From: Bradyrhizobium sp. MOS002
Lineage (GTDB): Bacteria > Pseudomonadota > Alphaproteobacteria > Rhizobiales > Xanthobacteraceae
Direction: 5' to 3'
Length of the DNA stretch: 64,000 nucleotides
Assembly: GCF_003020115.1 (NCBI RefSeq)
Contig: NZ_PYFX01000020.1
Coordinates: forward strand, 30,436 to 94,435
The notes under the pieces are model-generated. The model did not search any database, was not told where the DNA came from, and saw only the letters and a list, made by a program, of their open reading frames with translations. A program made the translations under genes and the position numbers. Positions 1 to 8,017 of this stretch are shown here, piece after piece (within the stretch, counting starts at the first letter, position 1; each line of letters opens with the position of its first letter).

Positions 1-1136
1 GCCAGCGCCGCGCCGTAGAGGCCATGGCCGGCCACCAGCACGAACATCAACGCCACGCTGATAACCAGCGTCAGGAACGACTGCGCCGCCAGCATGAACG
101 GTCGCTCGGCAAGCTGGAAGCTGATCTGCACGTAGAATTGATTGGCGATGCCGAACAAGCGCGCGAGCACCAATGTCGGCAGCAATACCGATACGCCGGC
201 GCGGAAGTCGACGCCGACCAGCGTGCCGGCGACCTGGTCGGCCGCAAGCGCAAGCCAGACGGCGACGGGCGCGACCACGACGAGCAGAAGTTCGAGGCTC
301 TCGGTCAGCCGCTCCCGCGTCGTCTCGGTGTTCTTGTCCGACAATGACCGGAACACCAGCGGCACGGTCGCAGCGGCGACACTGGAGGCGATCATGACCA
401 TGAACTGTCGCGGCAGATCGGCGGCGACGCCAAAGATGCCGGCGGCGTCCTTGCCGAGCAAATAAGCCACGATGAGGCGGTCGCAGGCCGAGTAGACCGC
501 AACGGACAATCCGGCCAGCGTCAGCGGCAGGCCGTAGCGCGCGAGCTGCACGAACTGGCTGCGCTGAAAGCGCGCGATCCTGGTGCGGTCACCGACGAGG
601 TTCAGGATGATCCCCGCGAGCGAACCCAGGCCGAATGCGGCGAGCAGTCCCAGTCCACCCCAGCCGAGCCAGATGCCGAGCAGGCCGAAACCGACGCTCG
701 ACACGCTGCGCACGATCGAGATCGCCGCGAACCTGTAAGGGCGCAGTTTTGCGCGCTCGAACTCCTGGCCGACATCGACGGCATTCGCCATGATCGCGAC
801 GAACATGCTGGCCAGCAGCAGCCCGACGCTGAGATCGCTGCGGAACAGGAAGACCAGCGGCGTGGTGGCGCAGAGGACGGCAACGGTGAGCGCGAAGGCG
901 ACCATTGCCGTGCCGCGAAAATCCACCTCGGCCGACATCGCCTGATAGCGCGACACCGAGAGCTTGATCCAGGCAAAGAAGATCGCGCCCAGAATGCCGG
1001 CCAGGCTGATGCCGACGACATAGACGCCGTACTCCGCCGGCGTCAGCAGCCGCGTGTAGGCCGTGACGGCGAAGAAGCCCACCGCCGCAGGCAGGATGTA
1101 GGCAACGAGATAAATCGAGAAATGGCGATTCAGCAT
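1..1136 (-). CDS. Polysaccharide flippase (Wzx/MATE-like), C-terminus cut by window edge
   Basis: An uninterrupted frame runs from the ATG at 1136 to the window edge, about 378 residues, beginning MLNRHFSIYLVAYILPA. It is almost entirely hydrophobic helices separated by short basic loops, the pattern of lipid-linked oligosaccharide flippases (polysaccharide biosynthesis/oligosaccharide exporter family). Members of this family are usually 400-500 residues with 12-14 membrane segments, so the last two or so helices lie outside the window. The role is inferred as moving lipid-linked sugar repeat units across the inner membrane. The GH10 hydrolase and DUF6492 gene that follow suggest a surface-polysaccharide neighbourhood. 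The family call is firm; the substrate is unknown. Confidence 0.8.
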   Translation of the reverse strand, partial: MLNRHFSIYLVAYILPAAVGFFAVTAYTRLLTPAEYGVYVVGISLAGILGAIFFAWIKLSVSRYQAMSAEVDFRGTAMVAFALTVAVLCATTPLVFLFRSDLSVGLLLASMFVAIMANAVDVGQEFERAKLRPYRFAAISIVRSVSSVGFGLLGIWLGWGGLGLLAAFGLGSLAGIILNLVGDRTRIARFQRSQFVQLARYGLPLTLAGLSVAVYSACDRLIVAYLLGKDAAGIFGVAADLPRQFMVMIASSVAAATVPLVFRSLSDKNTETTRERLTESLELLLVVVAPVAVWLALAADQVAGTLVGVDFRAGVSVLLPTLVLARLFGIANQFYVQISFQLAERPFMLAAQSFLTLVISVALMFVLVAGHGLYGAAL

Positions 1137-1440
1137 GCGAGCACGGGACCGGCAACGTTGTTGCGAGTGTGACGGCCGTTCATCAATTGGACCATGGCGG
1201 GGCGAACGAATTGCGCCGCAGCATCCCTCAAGAGTGTCACATAAGTCTGGAGATCGGGCGGCGAATGCGGCTTTGAAGCCGCTTTCGCGGGTTAGCGTTA
1301 AATTTGCCCTTCCCTGACGGCGGCGCGGCGACGAAAAGGAACCGAGATTCGCGGATGGCAAAGTTAACCCAACGAGGGGAAACCCCGGCGTTGCAGGGCG
1401 TCGCTTGGTACGGTGGCGCATTGGCTCGATAAGGAATGCC
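1137..1440. other. Intergenic region between flippase and GH10 genes
   Basis: This 304-base gap separates two divergently read genes and must hold both promoters. I see a 16-base palindrome at 1267-1282 (GCGGCTTTGAAGCCGC) and a short GGGGAAACCCC hairpin near 1376. No convincing gene or recognisable promoter is visible. Confidence 0.5.
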
Positions 1441-2508
1441 GTGACCAGGCTCGACAGACGCGAATTTCTCCTCGGCAGCGCCGCAGCACTCGCGGCGGGC
1501 GCATCTGCGTCCGCGGCGCCGGCGTCGAAACTCGCCCAGCGCTATCAGGGGTTTGGTGCCGCGGCCACGCTTTGGGATCTGCAAGCCGATCCCAGGCTCG
1601 GCGAAGCCATCAGCACCTATTGCACGCAGGTGGTTCCGGTGCTCGAGCTGAAATGGCCGATGCTGCGTCCCGACGCGCACACCTTTGCCTTCGAACGTGC
1701 CGACGCGATCCTGGATTTCGCCCGGCAGAACGACCTGACGATGCGCGGCCACGCGCTCGCCTGGTATCACGACATTCCGGACTGGACCAAGCAGATCAAG
1801 GATGCCAAAGGCGTCGAACGCGCCTATGTCGACCACATCGGCACCGTCGTCTCCTATTACAAGGACAAGCTGACGTCGTGGGACGTGGTCAACGAGCCGA
1901 TCCCGGACAATCCGCGCAGTCCAAAAGACCGGCGCGACTCGTTCTGGACGCAGCATCTGGGCAATCGCTGGATTCCGCTGGCGTTTCGCACGGCGGCCGC
2001 GGCCGACCCATTCGTCAAGCTCGCGATCAACGAATACGACATCGAGTCGGCAAAGGACACGTTCATTGCGAAGCGCGCGGCCTACCGCAATCTCATCATG
2101 GAGCTGCTCGACCAGGGCGTGCCGCTGCACGCCGTGGGACTGCAATCGCATCTGCATGCCGAGCTCGAAATCGACACCCATGGGCTCGCCGAATTCGTCA
2201 CCGAGCTGCGCGCCTGGGGCCTCGAGGTGTACGTCACCGAGCTCGATGTCGACGACCAGAAGCTGACCGGGACGCCGGCGGAGCGCGATGCCATCGTCGC
2301 CAAGCGCGTCGATGATCTCCTGACCGCGATCTCGACCAGCGGACCGGTGCGCTCGATCCTGACCTGGGGCCTCTCGGACCGCTACAGCTGGATCAACGGC
2401 ACCTTTGCCCGCGCCGACAAGCAGCCGAACCGTCCTCTGCCGCTCGACGGCGAGTTCAAGCCGAAGCCGTTCATGAACGTGATCGGAAAGTTCACGAGAG
2501 ACGTTTGA
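1441..2508 (+). CDS. Exported glycoside hydrolase family 10 (endo-1,4-beta-xylanase-like)
   Basis: GH10 enzymes cleave beta-1,4-xylan-type backbones by a retaining mechanism. The two catalytic glutamates are visible: the acid/base in WDVVNEP (E152 from the GTG start) and the nucleophile in VTELDV (E267). The family motifs RGHALAWY and HAVGLQSHLH are also present. The N-terminus carries a twin-arginine signal (RREFLLG followed by an Ala-rich segment), so export is by Tat. I chose the GTG at 1441 because AAGGAA lies just upstream; an upstream GTG at 1405 would add 12 residues without a better site. The length (355 aa) fits a single catalytic domain with no carbohydrate-binding module. Because it sits next to a flippase, it may trim a self-made polysaccharide instead of plant xylan; that is inference. 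Confidence 0.88.
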   Translation: MTRLDRREFLLGSAAALAAGASASAAPASKLAQRYQGFGAAATLWDLQADPRLGEAISTYCTQVVPVLELKWPMLRPDAHTFAFERADAILDFARQNDLTMRGHALAWYHDIPDWTKQIKDAKGVERAYVDHIGTVVSYYKDKLTSWDVVNEPIPDNPRSPKDRRDSFWTQHLGNRWIPLAFRTAAAADPFVKLAINEYDIESAKDTFIAKRAAYRNLIMELLDQGVPLHAVGLQSHLHAELEIDTHGLAEFVTELRAWGLEVYVTELDVDDQKLTGTPAERDAIVAKRVDDLLTAISTSGPVRSILTWGLSDRYSWINGTFARADKQPNRPLPLDGEFKPKPFMNVIGKFTRDV

Positions 2509-2521
2509 GCGGCTTTATTTT

Positions 2522-2570
2522 GAGCATGATCTTTCCGGAAAACCGCTGCACGCTTTTCCGGATGATGCTC
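2522..2570. repeat. Dispersed palindromic repeat (GAGCATGATC type)
   Basis: The arms GAGCATGATCTTTCCGGAAAA and TTTTCCGGATGATGCTC form an imperfect hairpin around CCGCTGCACGC. From memory this is a very common intergenic palindrome in Bradyrhizobium and relatives. It sits exactly between two convergent genes and touches the stop codon of the minus-strand one, so it could act as a bidirectional transcript end. Confidence 0.7.
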
Positions 2571-3520
2571 TAGCGCGTCTTCGGCGTCTCGAATTCGGCC
2601 TCGTCGCCCATGTGATCCGGCGACAGGCTCGGACCGCGACGGTCGCGCGAACTGAGGCGGAACACGTCGCGGATGTCGTCGATCGAGGTCGACGAATAGG
2701 ACTGGATGCACAGCGCCACCTGGTCGGGCGAAGCGGCGCGCATCATCGCTTCGATGGCGGGACGGTCGAGGCGGGTATCGTCCCAATGCGAGACCGCGAT
2801 GCTGTCTTCGGTGACGCGATGGGCGGCCAGATGCGCGGGCGAGTTCGCGACGAAATGGCCGTACATGAGGTATTCCGAGAACTTCTTCTTCCGGCACAGT
2901 GCCAGAACCCAGTTCAATCCCGTTGCCGACTTGATCGCGTCTGTCATCGCGCGCGCGGTGTCCTTGTCCCACACCAGTGCGTTGCCGACATAGTCGTCCG
3001 CGGGGAAGGACCGGTCCTTGATGCCAAGGAGCTGATCGACGGTGCGGAGCCACAGGACATGCAAGGGGTGGGCGGCGTCGATCCCGTTGCGCGTGACGAA
3101 CAACGGCGTCTTCTCGGTGCCGGCGTATTGGCCGACGTCGAATTCGCGAAAGAAGAGATTGTCCGAATCCAGGATGCAGACGCGCTGCTCGGGCGCGTTG
3201 AGGACGCCGGCGATCTTGAGGATCTGCTGGATGTGCCAGCCATGAACAGGTGACGACAGCAGCGACAGCCAGACGCGCCGTTTGCTGATGAACTGAAGAG
3301 CTGGCGGCAGCGCCCACAGCCATTTCGGCAAATAGCGCGAGGCGGGAACGATGACACGCTTGTCGGAAGCGAACCGCGCGAACAGCGGCAGATCCTCATC
3401 GTTAACGAGAACATAATGCCGCGTGTAGCCCGTCAACCAGGTGTCGATGCTCTCGCTGAGCAGCGAAAAGCGCTCGATATCCTTGGCGTAGCTGGCGGTC
3501 AGCAGGGCAACGGAATGCAT
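2570..3520 (-). CDS. DUF6492 family protein (glycosyltransferase-like)
   Basis: The 316-residue protein begins MHSVALLTASYAKDIERF and carries a DSD motif in CILDSDNLFF (D118-D120), resembling the metal/nucleotide-sugar DxD site of GT-A glycosyltransferases. The layout (N-terminal beta-strand, DxD near residue 119, SHWDD-like segment late) matches my recollection of the DUF6492 family found in polysaccharide loci. There is no signal peptide or membrane segment, so it should be cytosolic. A sugar transferase role is inferred from the DxD motif and from the flippase and GH10 neighbours. It is convergent with the GH10 gene, with a dispersed repeat between them. Confidence 0.6.
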   Translation of the reverse strand: MHSVALLTASYAKDIERFSLLSESIDTWLTGYTRHYVLVNDEDLPLFARFASDKRVIVPASRYLPKWLWALPPALQFISKRRVWLSLLSSPVHGWHIQQILKIAGVLNAPEQRVCILDSDNLFFREFDVGQYAGTEKTPLFVTRNGIDAAHPLHVLWLRTVDQLLGIKDRSFPADDYVGNALVWDKDTARAMTDAIKSATGLNWVLALCRKKKFSEYLMYGHFVANSPAHLAAHRVTEDSIAVSHWDDTRLDRPAIEAMMRAASPDQVALCIQSYSSTSIDDIRDVFRLSSRDRRGPSLSPDHMGDEAEFETPKTR

Positions 3521-3613
3521 GGCGCGCTCGTATGGCGATCAGGCCGTAGTCATAGCGGGGCCGAGACGGGTTGGAAACTTACATTCGCAATCAAGGTAAA
3601 ATGAAACGAAGCA

Positions 3614-4408
3614 TTAGCCATCCGACGGCAGCCCCTGCGCGATGCCGCGAAAGCGCAGCGGCGCCAGCGCGGAAGCGCGCTGCCACCAGTCCGCGACGCG
3701 GTCGTCGAGCGCGGTCACACCCCGGCCTTGGCCGGGGAAGATCCGGATCTGCTGCACCGCCTCGGCTTCGAACCCCTTGCCCTTGCGGGTGATCTTGAGG
3801 GCGGCGCCTTCGCGGTCCCGCTGGGTCAGCGGCACCAGAAGCCGGCCGCGCGGACGAAGCGACCGAAGCCAGAGCGAATGCGGCTGCGAGAAGCCGGCAT
3901 GAACGATGATCACGTCGGCGGGTTCGCCGATGTCCTCGCATCCGTCGCCATGGACGACCGCGACGTTGCGATAGGCGCCAAGATAGGTCGCGGCGCGCGC
4001 CGCAAGCCGCTCGTCGCATTCGATCGCCCGCACCCTGCCCTTCGGCCCCACGATCTTCGACAGCACGGCCGAGAAATAGCCGAGCCCGCAGCCGATCTGG
4101 ACCACACGGTCTTTTTCCCCGACGTCGAGCAAATCGATGAAGTGCGCCCACAGGCTCGGCAGTCCGGTGTCGAGCTTGCGGCGCGCATCGATCGCGACCA
4201 GCACATTGTCCTGGAGATGAACGGGATCGGCATCCGGCGTCAGCCGATAATTGCGCGCCGCCTCGCTCTTGATGCGCCAGGGCCCCTTCGCCAGAAAGTT
4301 TTCGCGCGGAACAGTGGCGAGGGCTTCGAGCAGGCGCGTTGAAGAGATCCGCTCGCGCTTTGCGATCAGCTCCACGTAACGCGCACGCGCGGCGGCAAGA
4401 TCGCTCAT
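3614..4408 (-). CDS. Protein-L-isoaspartate O-methyltransferase-like protein
   Basis: This 264-residue SAM-dependent methyltransferase of the PCMT fold carries motif I in VVQIGCGLGYFSAVLS (about residues 102-117), an acidic strand in RAIECDERLA and an N-terminal PRENFL segment typical of the family. PCMT enzymes methylate isoaspartyl residues for repair. This one departs from classic Pcm (IGCGLGY replaces the usual IGTGSGY), so a different protein substrate is possible. The ATG at 4408 overlaps the stop of the upstream cyclase/ATPase gene as ATGA, so the two are translationally coupled. A reading frame continuing upstream from here is only a shadow of the cyclase gene. Confidence 0.75.
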   Translation of the reverse strand: MSDLAAARARYVELIAKRERISSTRLLEALATVPRENFLAKGPWRIKSEAARNYRLTPDADPVHLQDNVLVAIDARRKLDTGLPSLWAHFIDLLDVGEKDRVVQIGCGLGYFSAVLSKIVGPKGRVRAIECDERLAARAATYLGAYRNVAVVHGDGCEDIGEPADVIIVHAGFSQPHSLWLRSLRPRGRLLVPLTQRDREGAALKITRKGKGFEAEAVQQIRIFPGQGRGVTALDDRVADWWQRASALAPLRFRGIAQGLPSDG

Positions 4409-7400
4409 CTCACGGGGGCGGCCTGTTCGCGAACAGGCACGTCCGCGCCGAGCTCGTCGATCAGTTGCATCGCCTGTTTCAGGTCCGGCGTGGAAAAGCC
4501 CTCGCTGAACCTGCCGACGATCGGTACGAGCAGGAGCCTGGCGTGCTCGCGCTTGCCGGCTTCGTGCGACAGGCGCGCGAGGCTGACGGCGGTGCGAAGC
4601 TCCCACGACAGCGCGCCCTGCTTGCGCGCGATCTCCAGCGACAGGTTGAACAGGTCCTCGGCCTCCGGCACCGAGGCCGGATCGCCGTCCGACAGGGTGA
4701 TCTCGCCTTGCAGGCGGTAGACTTCGGCGAGGTAGGAGTGGTCGCCGGTCCGTCTTGCGGTCGCGAGCGCACCGTCCAGCGCGCGCAAGGCGGCCTCGCG
4801 CATCCCGACCTTGGCGTAGGCCTCCGCGAGCAGGCAGCGGAACCAGCAGCCGGCGAGCCAGGAATCCATCGCTTCGTATTCGTCGAGGCCGAACCGCATC
4901 TGGCTGAGGCCTTCGTCGGCCTCGCCGAGCTGCGCCAGCGCCCAGCCGCGCAGGATCGCCGCCTGCTGCTTCCAGTGCAGGAAATTGTGCTCGGTGGCGA
5001 TGATCATGGCGCGGTTGGCGTGGTCGCGCGTGCCTTCGACATCGCGCAAATGCTGGCAGAGATAGGCGCCGAACACGAGCGCGAAGGCGAGCGTGAAGGG
5101 GTGGCGGATCTTCTCGGCGTTCGCGATCGCCTGCTCGCTGTGCTGGCGCGCCGCGTCGGGCCGGCCGAGGAACCACAGCAGGTAGCCGAGATAGGACAGC
5201 GAGACGACGCCGGGATCGGTGCCGTGCCGCTCCATCAGATCGGAGTGCAGGTCGGGGCTGTAGAGGTTGATGCAGCGATGCAGATGGTGCTGGGACACGG
5301 CAAAGCGCCCGCGATAGAGCATGGTCATCGCGATCGAGCGATGCGCCTCGATCAGATAGCCGGTCTGCTGCGCCGGCTGCGTCCCCTCGTTCAGCCGCTC
5401 GCGCTTGGCGAACTTCAACAGCTCGACGCTGAGATCGTGCGCGCGGGTCAGATCGGCGCGGATAAAATGACAGACCCAGAGCCCGCGCGTGGCGGCGAAG
5501 GCCTTTTCGTCGTCGTCGAGCTGCTGGCCGAGTTCGAGGGCGCGGACGTAGTTCTCCTCGACCTCCTGCACGGCATAGCCCTTGGCGGCGATCAGCGCGT
5601 TGCCGAGCGCGATGCGCAGCTCGAGCTCCATCTCGTCGGCGCCCTGCATGCGCGCATTGGCTTGCACGACGCTGAGGCCGCGGCGCAGATGGCCGATCGC
5701 CTCCAGATTGGCGCCGCTCTTGGCCGCCTGCTTGCCGGCCTTGAGCCAGAAGCTGGCGGCGCCCTCGCTCTGGCCGGATTCGGTCAAATGATGGGCAAGC
5801 AGTTCCGGTTCGCGCTCGGTCTTCTCGGGATACATCTCGGCGAGCACCTGGGCGATCCGGGAATGCAGCTTGCGCCGCTCGCTGTGCAGCAAGCTCGCAT
5901 GCGCGGCGTTCTGGATCATCACGTGCTTGAAGGAGTAGAGCGCGTCGGGCGGATGGCCGCGGCGCATGATCAGCCCGGCCTCCTCCAAATGATTGAGCGC
6001 GGCCTCGATCTGTTCGGCGGGCGTGTTGGCGACCGCGTGCAGAGTCTCGTAGGAGAATTCGCGGCCGATGGTGGCGCCGATCTGCGCGATCCGCTTGAAC
6101 GGTCCCATCCGGTCCAGCCGCGCCATCAGCGAGTCCGTCAGCGTCGCCGGGATCGCGAGCTGCCGCCACGGGCCCGACAGCACGTAGCGCCCGTGCCGTT
6201 CGGTCAGGAGGTTGGATTCGAGAACCGTCTTGGTCAGCTCCTCCAGGAACAGCGGCACGCCGTCGGTCTTGACGATGATTTCCTCGATGACTTCCTTGGG
6301 AAGCTCGCGTCCCGCCACACGCTCGACCAGCGTCGCGCGCAACTGCCGGCTCAACCGGCTCAGCACCAGGGTCGTGATATGCGAATGGGCGTTCCAGCTC
6401 GGCTGGAATTCGGTGCGCGCGGTGATGATGACCAGGATTGCCCGGTTCTGCGCCCGGTCGACCAGGAGATCGATCACCTCACGGGACGTCGGGTCGATCC
6501 AGTGCAGATCCTCGAATGCGATCACCAGCGGCTGCTCGCGCGCCAGGCCGAGGAAATGATTGACCAGCGCCGCGACGGTCGCATCCTTTTGCTGCTGCGG
6601 CGACAGCTCGAGCGGCGGATAGCGGTCACCGGTCGGAATGGACAACAGCGCGGCAAACAGCGGCGCAACCTGCTCGATGTCGCCATGAGCGGCGGCGATC
6701 GCGGTCTCGAGGCTCGCCAACGACTGCGCGGACGCATCCTCGCGATCGAGACCGAGAGAGAATTTGAGCTGCTCTGCGAACGGATAGAACGCCGTGGAGG
6801 TGTAATAGGGCGAGCACTGGAACGAGACCTGTCCATGGCGATCGCCCGCGATGCGCTCGAAGATTTCCTGGATGATGCGCGACTTGCCGATGCCGGGCTC
6901 GCCGAACTTGACCACGACCTGGCCCTCGCCCTCCTTGGCCTGCTGCCAGCGTCCCATCAGCAGCGCAATCTCCTCCTCGCGGTTGACGAGCGGGGTCAGC
7001 CGCGTGCCCATCGCGGCGGCGAAGCGGGTCTCCACCCGCGAGGCGCGCATCACGTGCCAGGCCTGGGCTTTCTCCGAGATGCCCTTGAGCGCGTGGACGC
7101 CGAGATCGCGGTAGTCGAATTTCCCCTTCAGCAGCGACTGGGTCGACGTGGAAATCACCACACCGTTGGGCGGCGCCAGGCCTTGCAGGCGCGCGGCGAG
7201 ATTGACGGTTTCTCCGACCGCGGAGTCGCGCTCTTCGGTGCCCTGTCCGACCAGGTCGCCAACCACGACGATGCCGGTCGCAATGCCGATGCGGACGGCG
7301 GGTGAGTGGCTGAGCGCACCACGCGGCTCGATCTCGCGGGCGGTCGACAGCACCCGGACGATTTCCAGCCCCGCGCGCACGGCGCGCTCGGCGTCGTCCT

Positions 7401-7875
7401 CATGTGCGGTCGGATAGCCGAAATAGACCAGAATGCCGTCCCCGACGAAGCGGGCGGCAAAACCTTCGTAATGCTTCACCACGCGGACACAGGTTTCGCG
7501 GAAGCTCGCGATCATGTCGCGCACGTCTTCCGGATCGAACTGCACCGAGAGCGAGGTGGAATCCACCATGTCGCAGAACATGGTGGTGAGCTGACGCCGC
7601 TCGGCGCCGACCTCCGTCCGGACTTGCGGGCGCGCCGTCGCGTCGACCTTCTCCGCGGTTTCGGCCCGGAACAACGCGGACATCGCCCGCTGGAGCCGCT
7701 TCCGATCGCCAAGCGGCAAGCCGAGCTCGACCAGATCGGATTCGGTCAGGTCCCCCATGACGTCGAGATCGAGACGGTGCTGCGCGAAGAGATCGGTATA
7801 GTGGCTAAGACCGATACCCTCGAGCCAGCGCTTCAGCCCGCCTTCCGTTCCCGTGACCGGCTCATTCTCCAGCAT
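4405..7875 (-). CDS. SAM domain - class III adenylate/guanylate cyclase - AAA ATPase - TPR protein
   Basis: The 1156-residue regulator has these domains in order: a SAM domain (about 10-70), a class III nucleotidyl cyclase domain (about 90-280), a STAND/AAA-type ATPase with P-loop GEPGIGKS (325-332), and a long TPR-like helical region (about 650-1130). The cyclase metal aspartates are present (FCDMVDST, D102; FVGDGILVYFG, D146), and the ATP-handling segment GETVNLAARL is intact, so cyclase activity is plausible. Such multidomain cyclases are numerous in Bradyrhizobium and are thought to couple ligand or protein sensing to cyclic nucleotide output. There is no membrane segment. It shares a four-base ATGA overlap with the methyltransferase gene that follows. 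Confidence 0.88.
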   Translation of the reverse strand: MLENEPVTGTEGGLKRWLEGIGLSHYTDLFAQHRLDLDVMGDLTESDLVELGLPLGDRKRLQRAMSALFRAETAEKVDATARPQVRTEVGAERRQLTTMFCDMVDSTSLSVQFDPEDVRDMIASFRETCVRVVKHYEGFAARFVGDGILVYFGYPTAHEDDAERAVRAGLEIVRVLSTAREIEPRGALSHSPAVRIGIATGIVVVGDLVGQGTEERDSAVGETVNLAARLQGLAPPNGVVISTSTQSLLKGKFDYRDLGVHALKGISEKAQAWHVMRASRVETRFAAAMGTRLTPLVNREEEIALLMGRWQQAKEGEGQVVVKFGEPGIGKSRIIQEIFERIAGDRHGQVSFQCSPYYTSTAFYPFAEQLKFSLGLDREDASAQSLASLETAIAAAHGDIEQVAPLFAALLSIPTGDRYPPLELSPQQQKDATVAALVNHFLGLAREQPLVIAFEDLHWIDPTSREVIDLLVDRAQNRAILVIITARTEFQPSWNAHSHITTLVLSRLSRQLRATLVERVAGRELPKEVIEEIIVKTDGVPLFLEELTKTVLESNLLTERHGRYVLSGPWRQLAIPATLTDSLMARLDRMGPFKRIAQIGATIGREFSYETLHAVANTPAEQIEAALNHLEEAGLIMRRGHPPDALYSFKHVMIQNAAHASLLHSERRKLHSRIAQVLAEMYPEKTEREPELLAHHLTESGQSEGAASFWLKAGKQAAKSGANLEAIGHLRRGLSVVQANARMQGADEMELELRIALGNALIAAKGYAVQEVEENYVRALELGQQLDDDEKAFAATRGLWVCHFIRADLTRAHDLSVELLKFAKRERLNEGTQPAQQTGYLIEAHRSIAMTMLYRGRFAVSQHHLHRCINLYSPDLHSDLMERHGTDPGVVSLSYLGYLLWFLGRPDAARQHSEQAIANAEKIRHPFTLAFALVFGAYLCQHLRDVEGTRDHANRAMIIATEHNFLHWKQQAAILRGWALAQLGEADEGLSQMRFGLDEYEAMDSWLAGCWFRCLLAEAYAKVGMREAALRALDGALATARRTGDHSYLAEVYRLQGEITLSDGDPASVPEAEDLFNLSLEIARKQGALSWELRTAVSLARLSHEAGKREHARLLLVPIVGRFSEGFSTPDLKQAMQLIDELGADVPVREQAAPVR

Positions 7876-8017
7876 GGTGATTCTGCCCGACCCATCACTC
7901 CGTCGAAGGGCTTAGGGCCCCGCAACCACAGATTTTGGGGCCAAAACTTCACCTCAGACTGGACGCGTTCCCTAACTTCTTGGAAGAATAGCCCAATCGG
8001 ATCAAAAGGGAACGGAA

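Noticed and set aside
1339..1366. GGAAC with a downstream GTT as an EcfG promoter for the GH10 gene
   Set aside because: The spacer is 20 bases, outside the accepted 16-17.
3614..6169. A longer minus-strand frame that would fuse the methyltransferase to 587 extra N-terminal residues
   Set aside because: The extra part is an out-of-frame reading of the cyclase gene. The ATG at 4408, overlapping the cyclase stop, gives a normal PCMT start.
4339..7305. A 988-codon frame on the plus strand across the cyclase gene
   Set aside because: Same cause as above: the opposite strand encodes SAM, cyclase, ATPase and TPR motifs in order, and the plus-strand translation has none.
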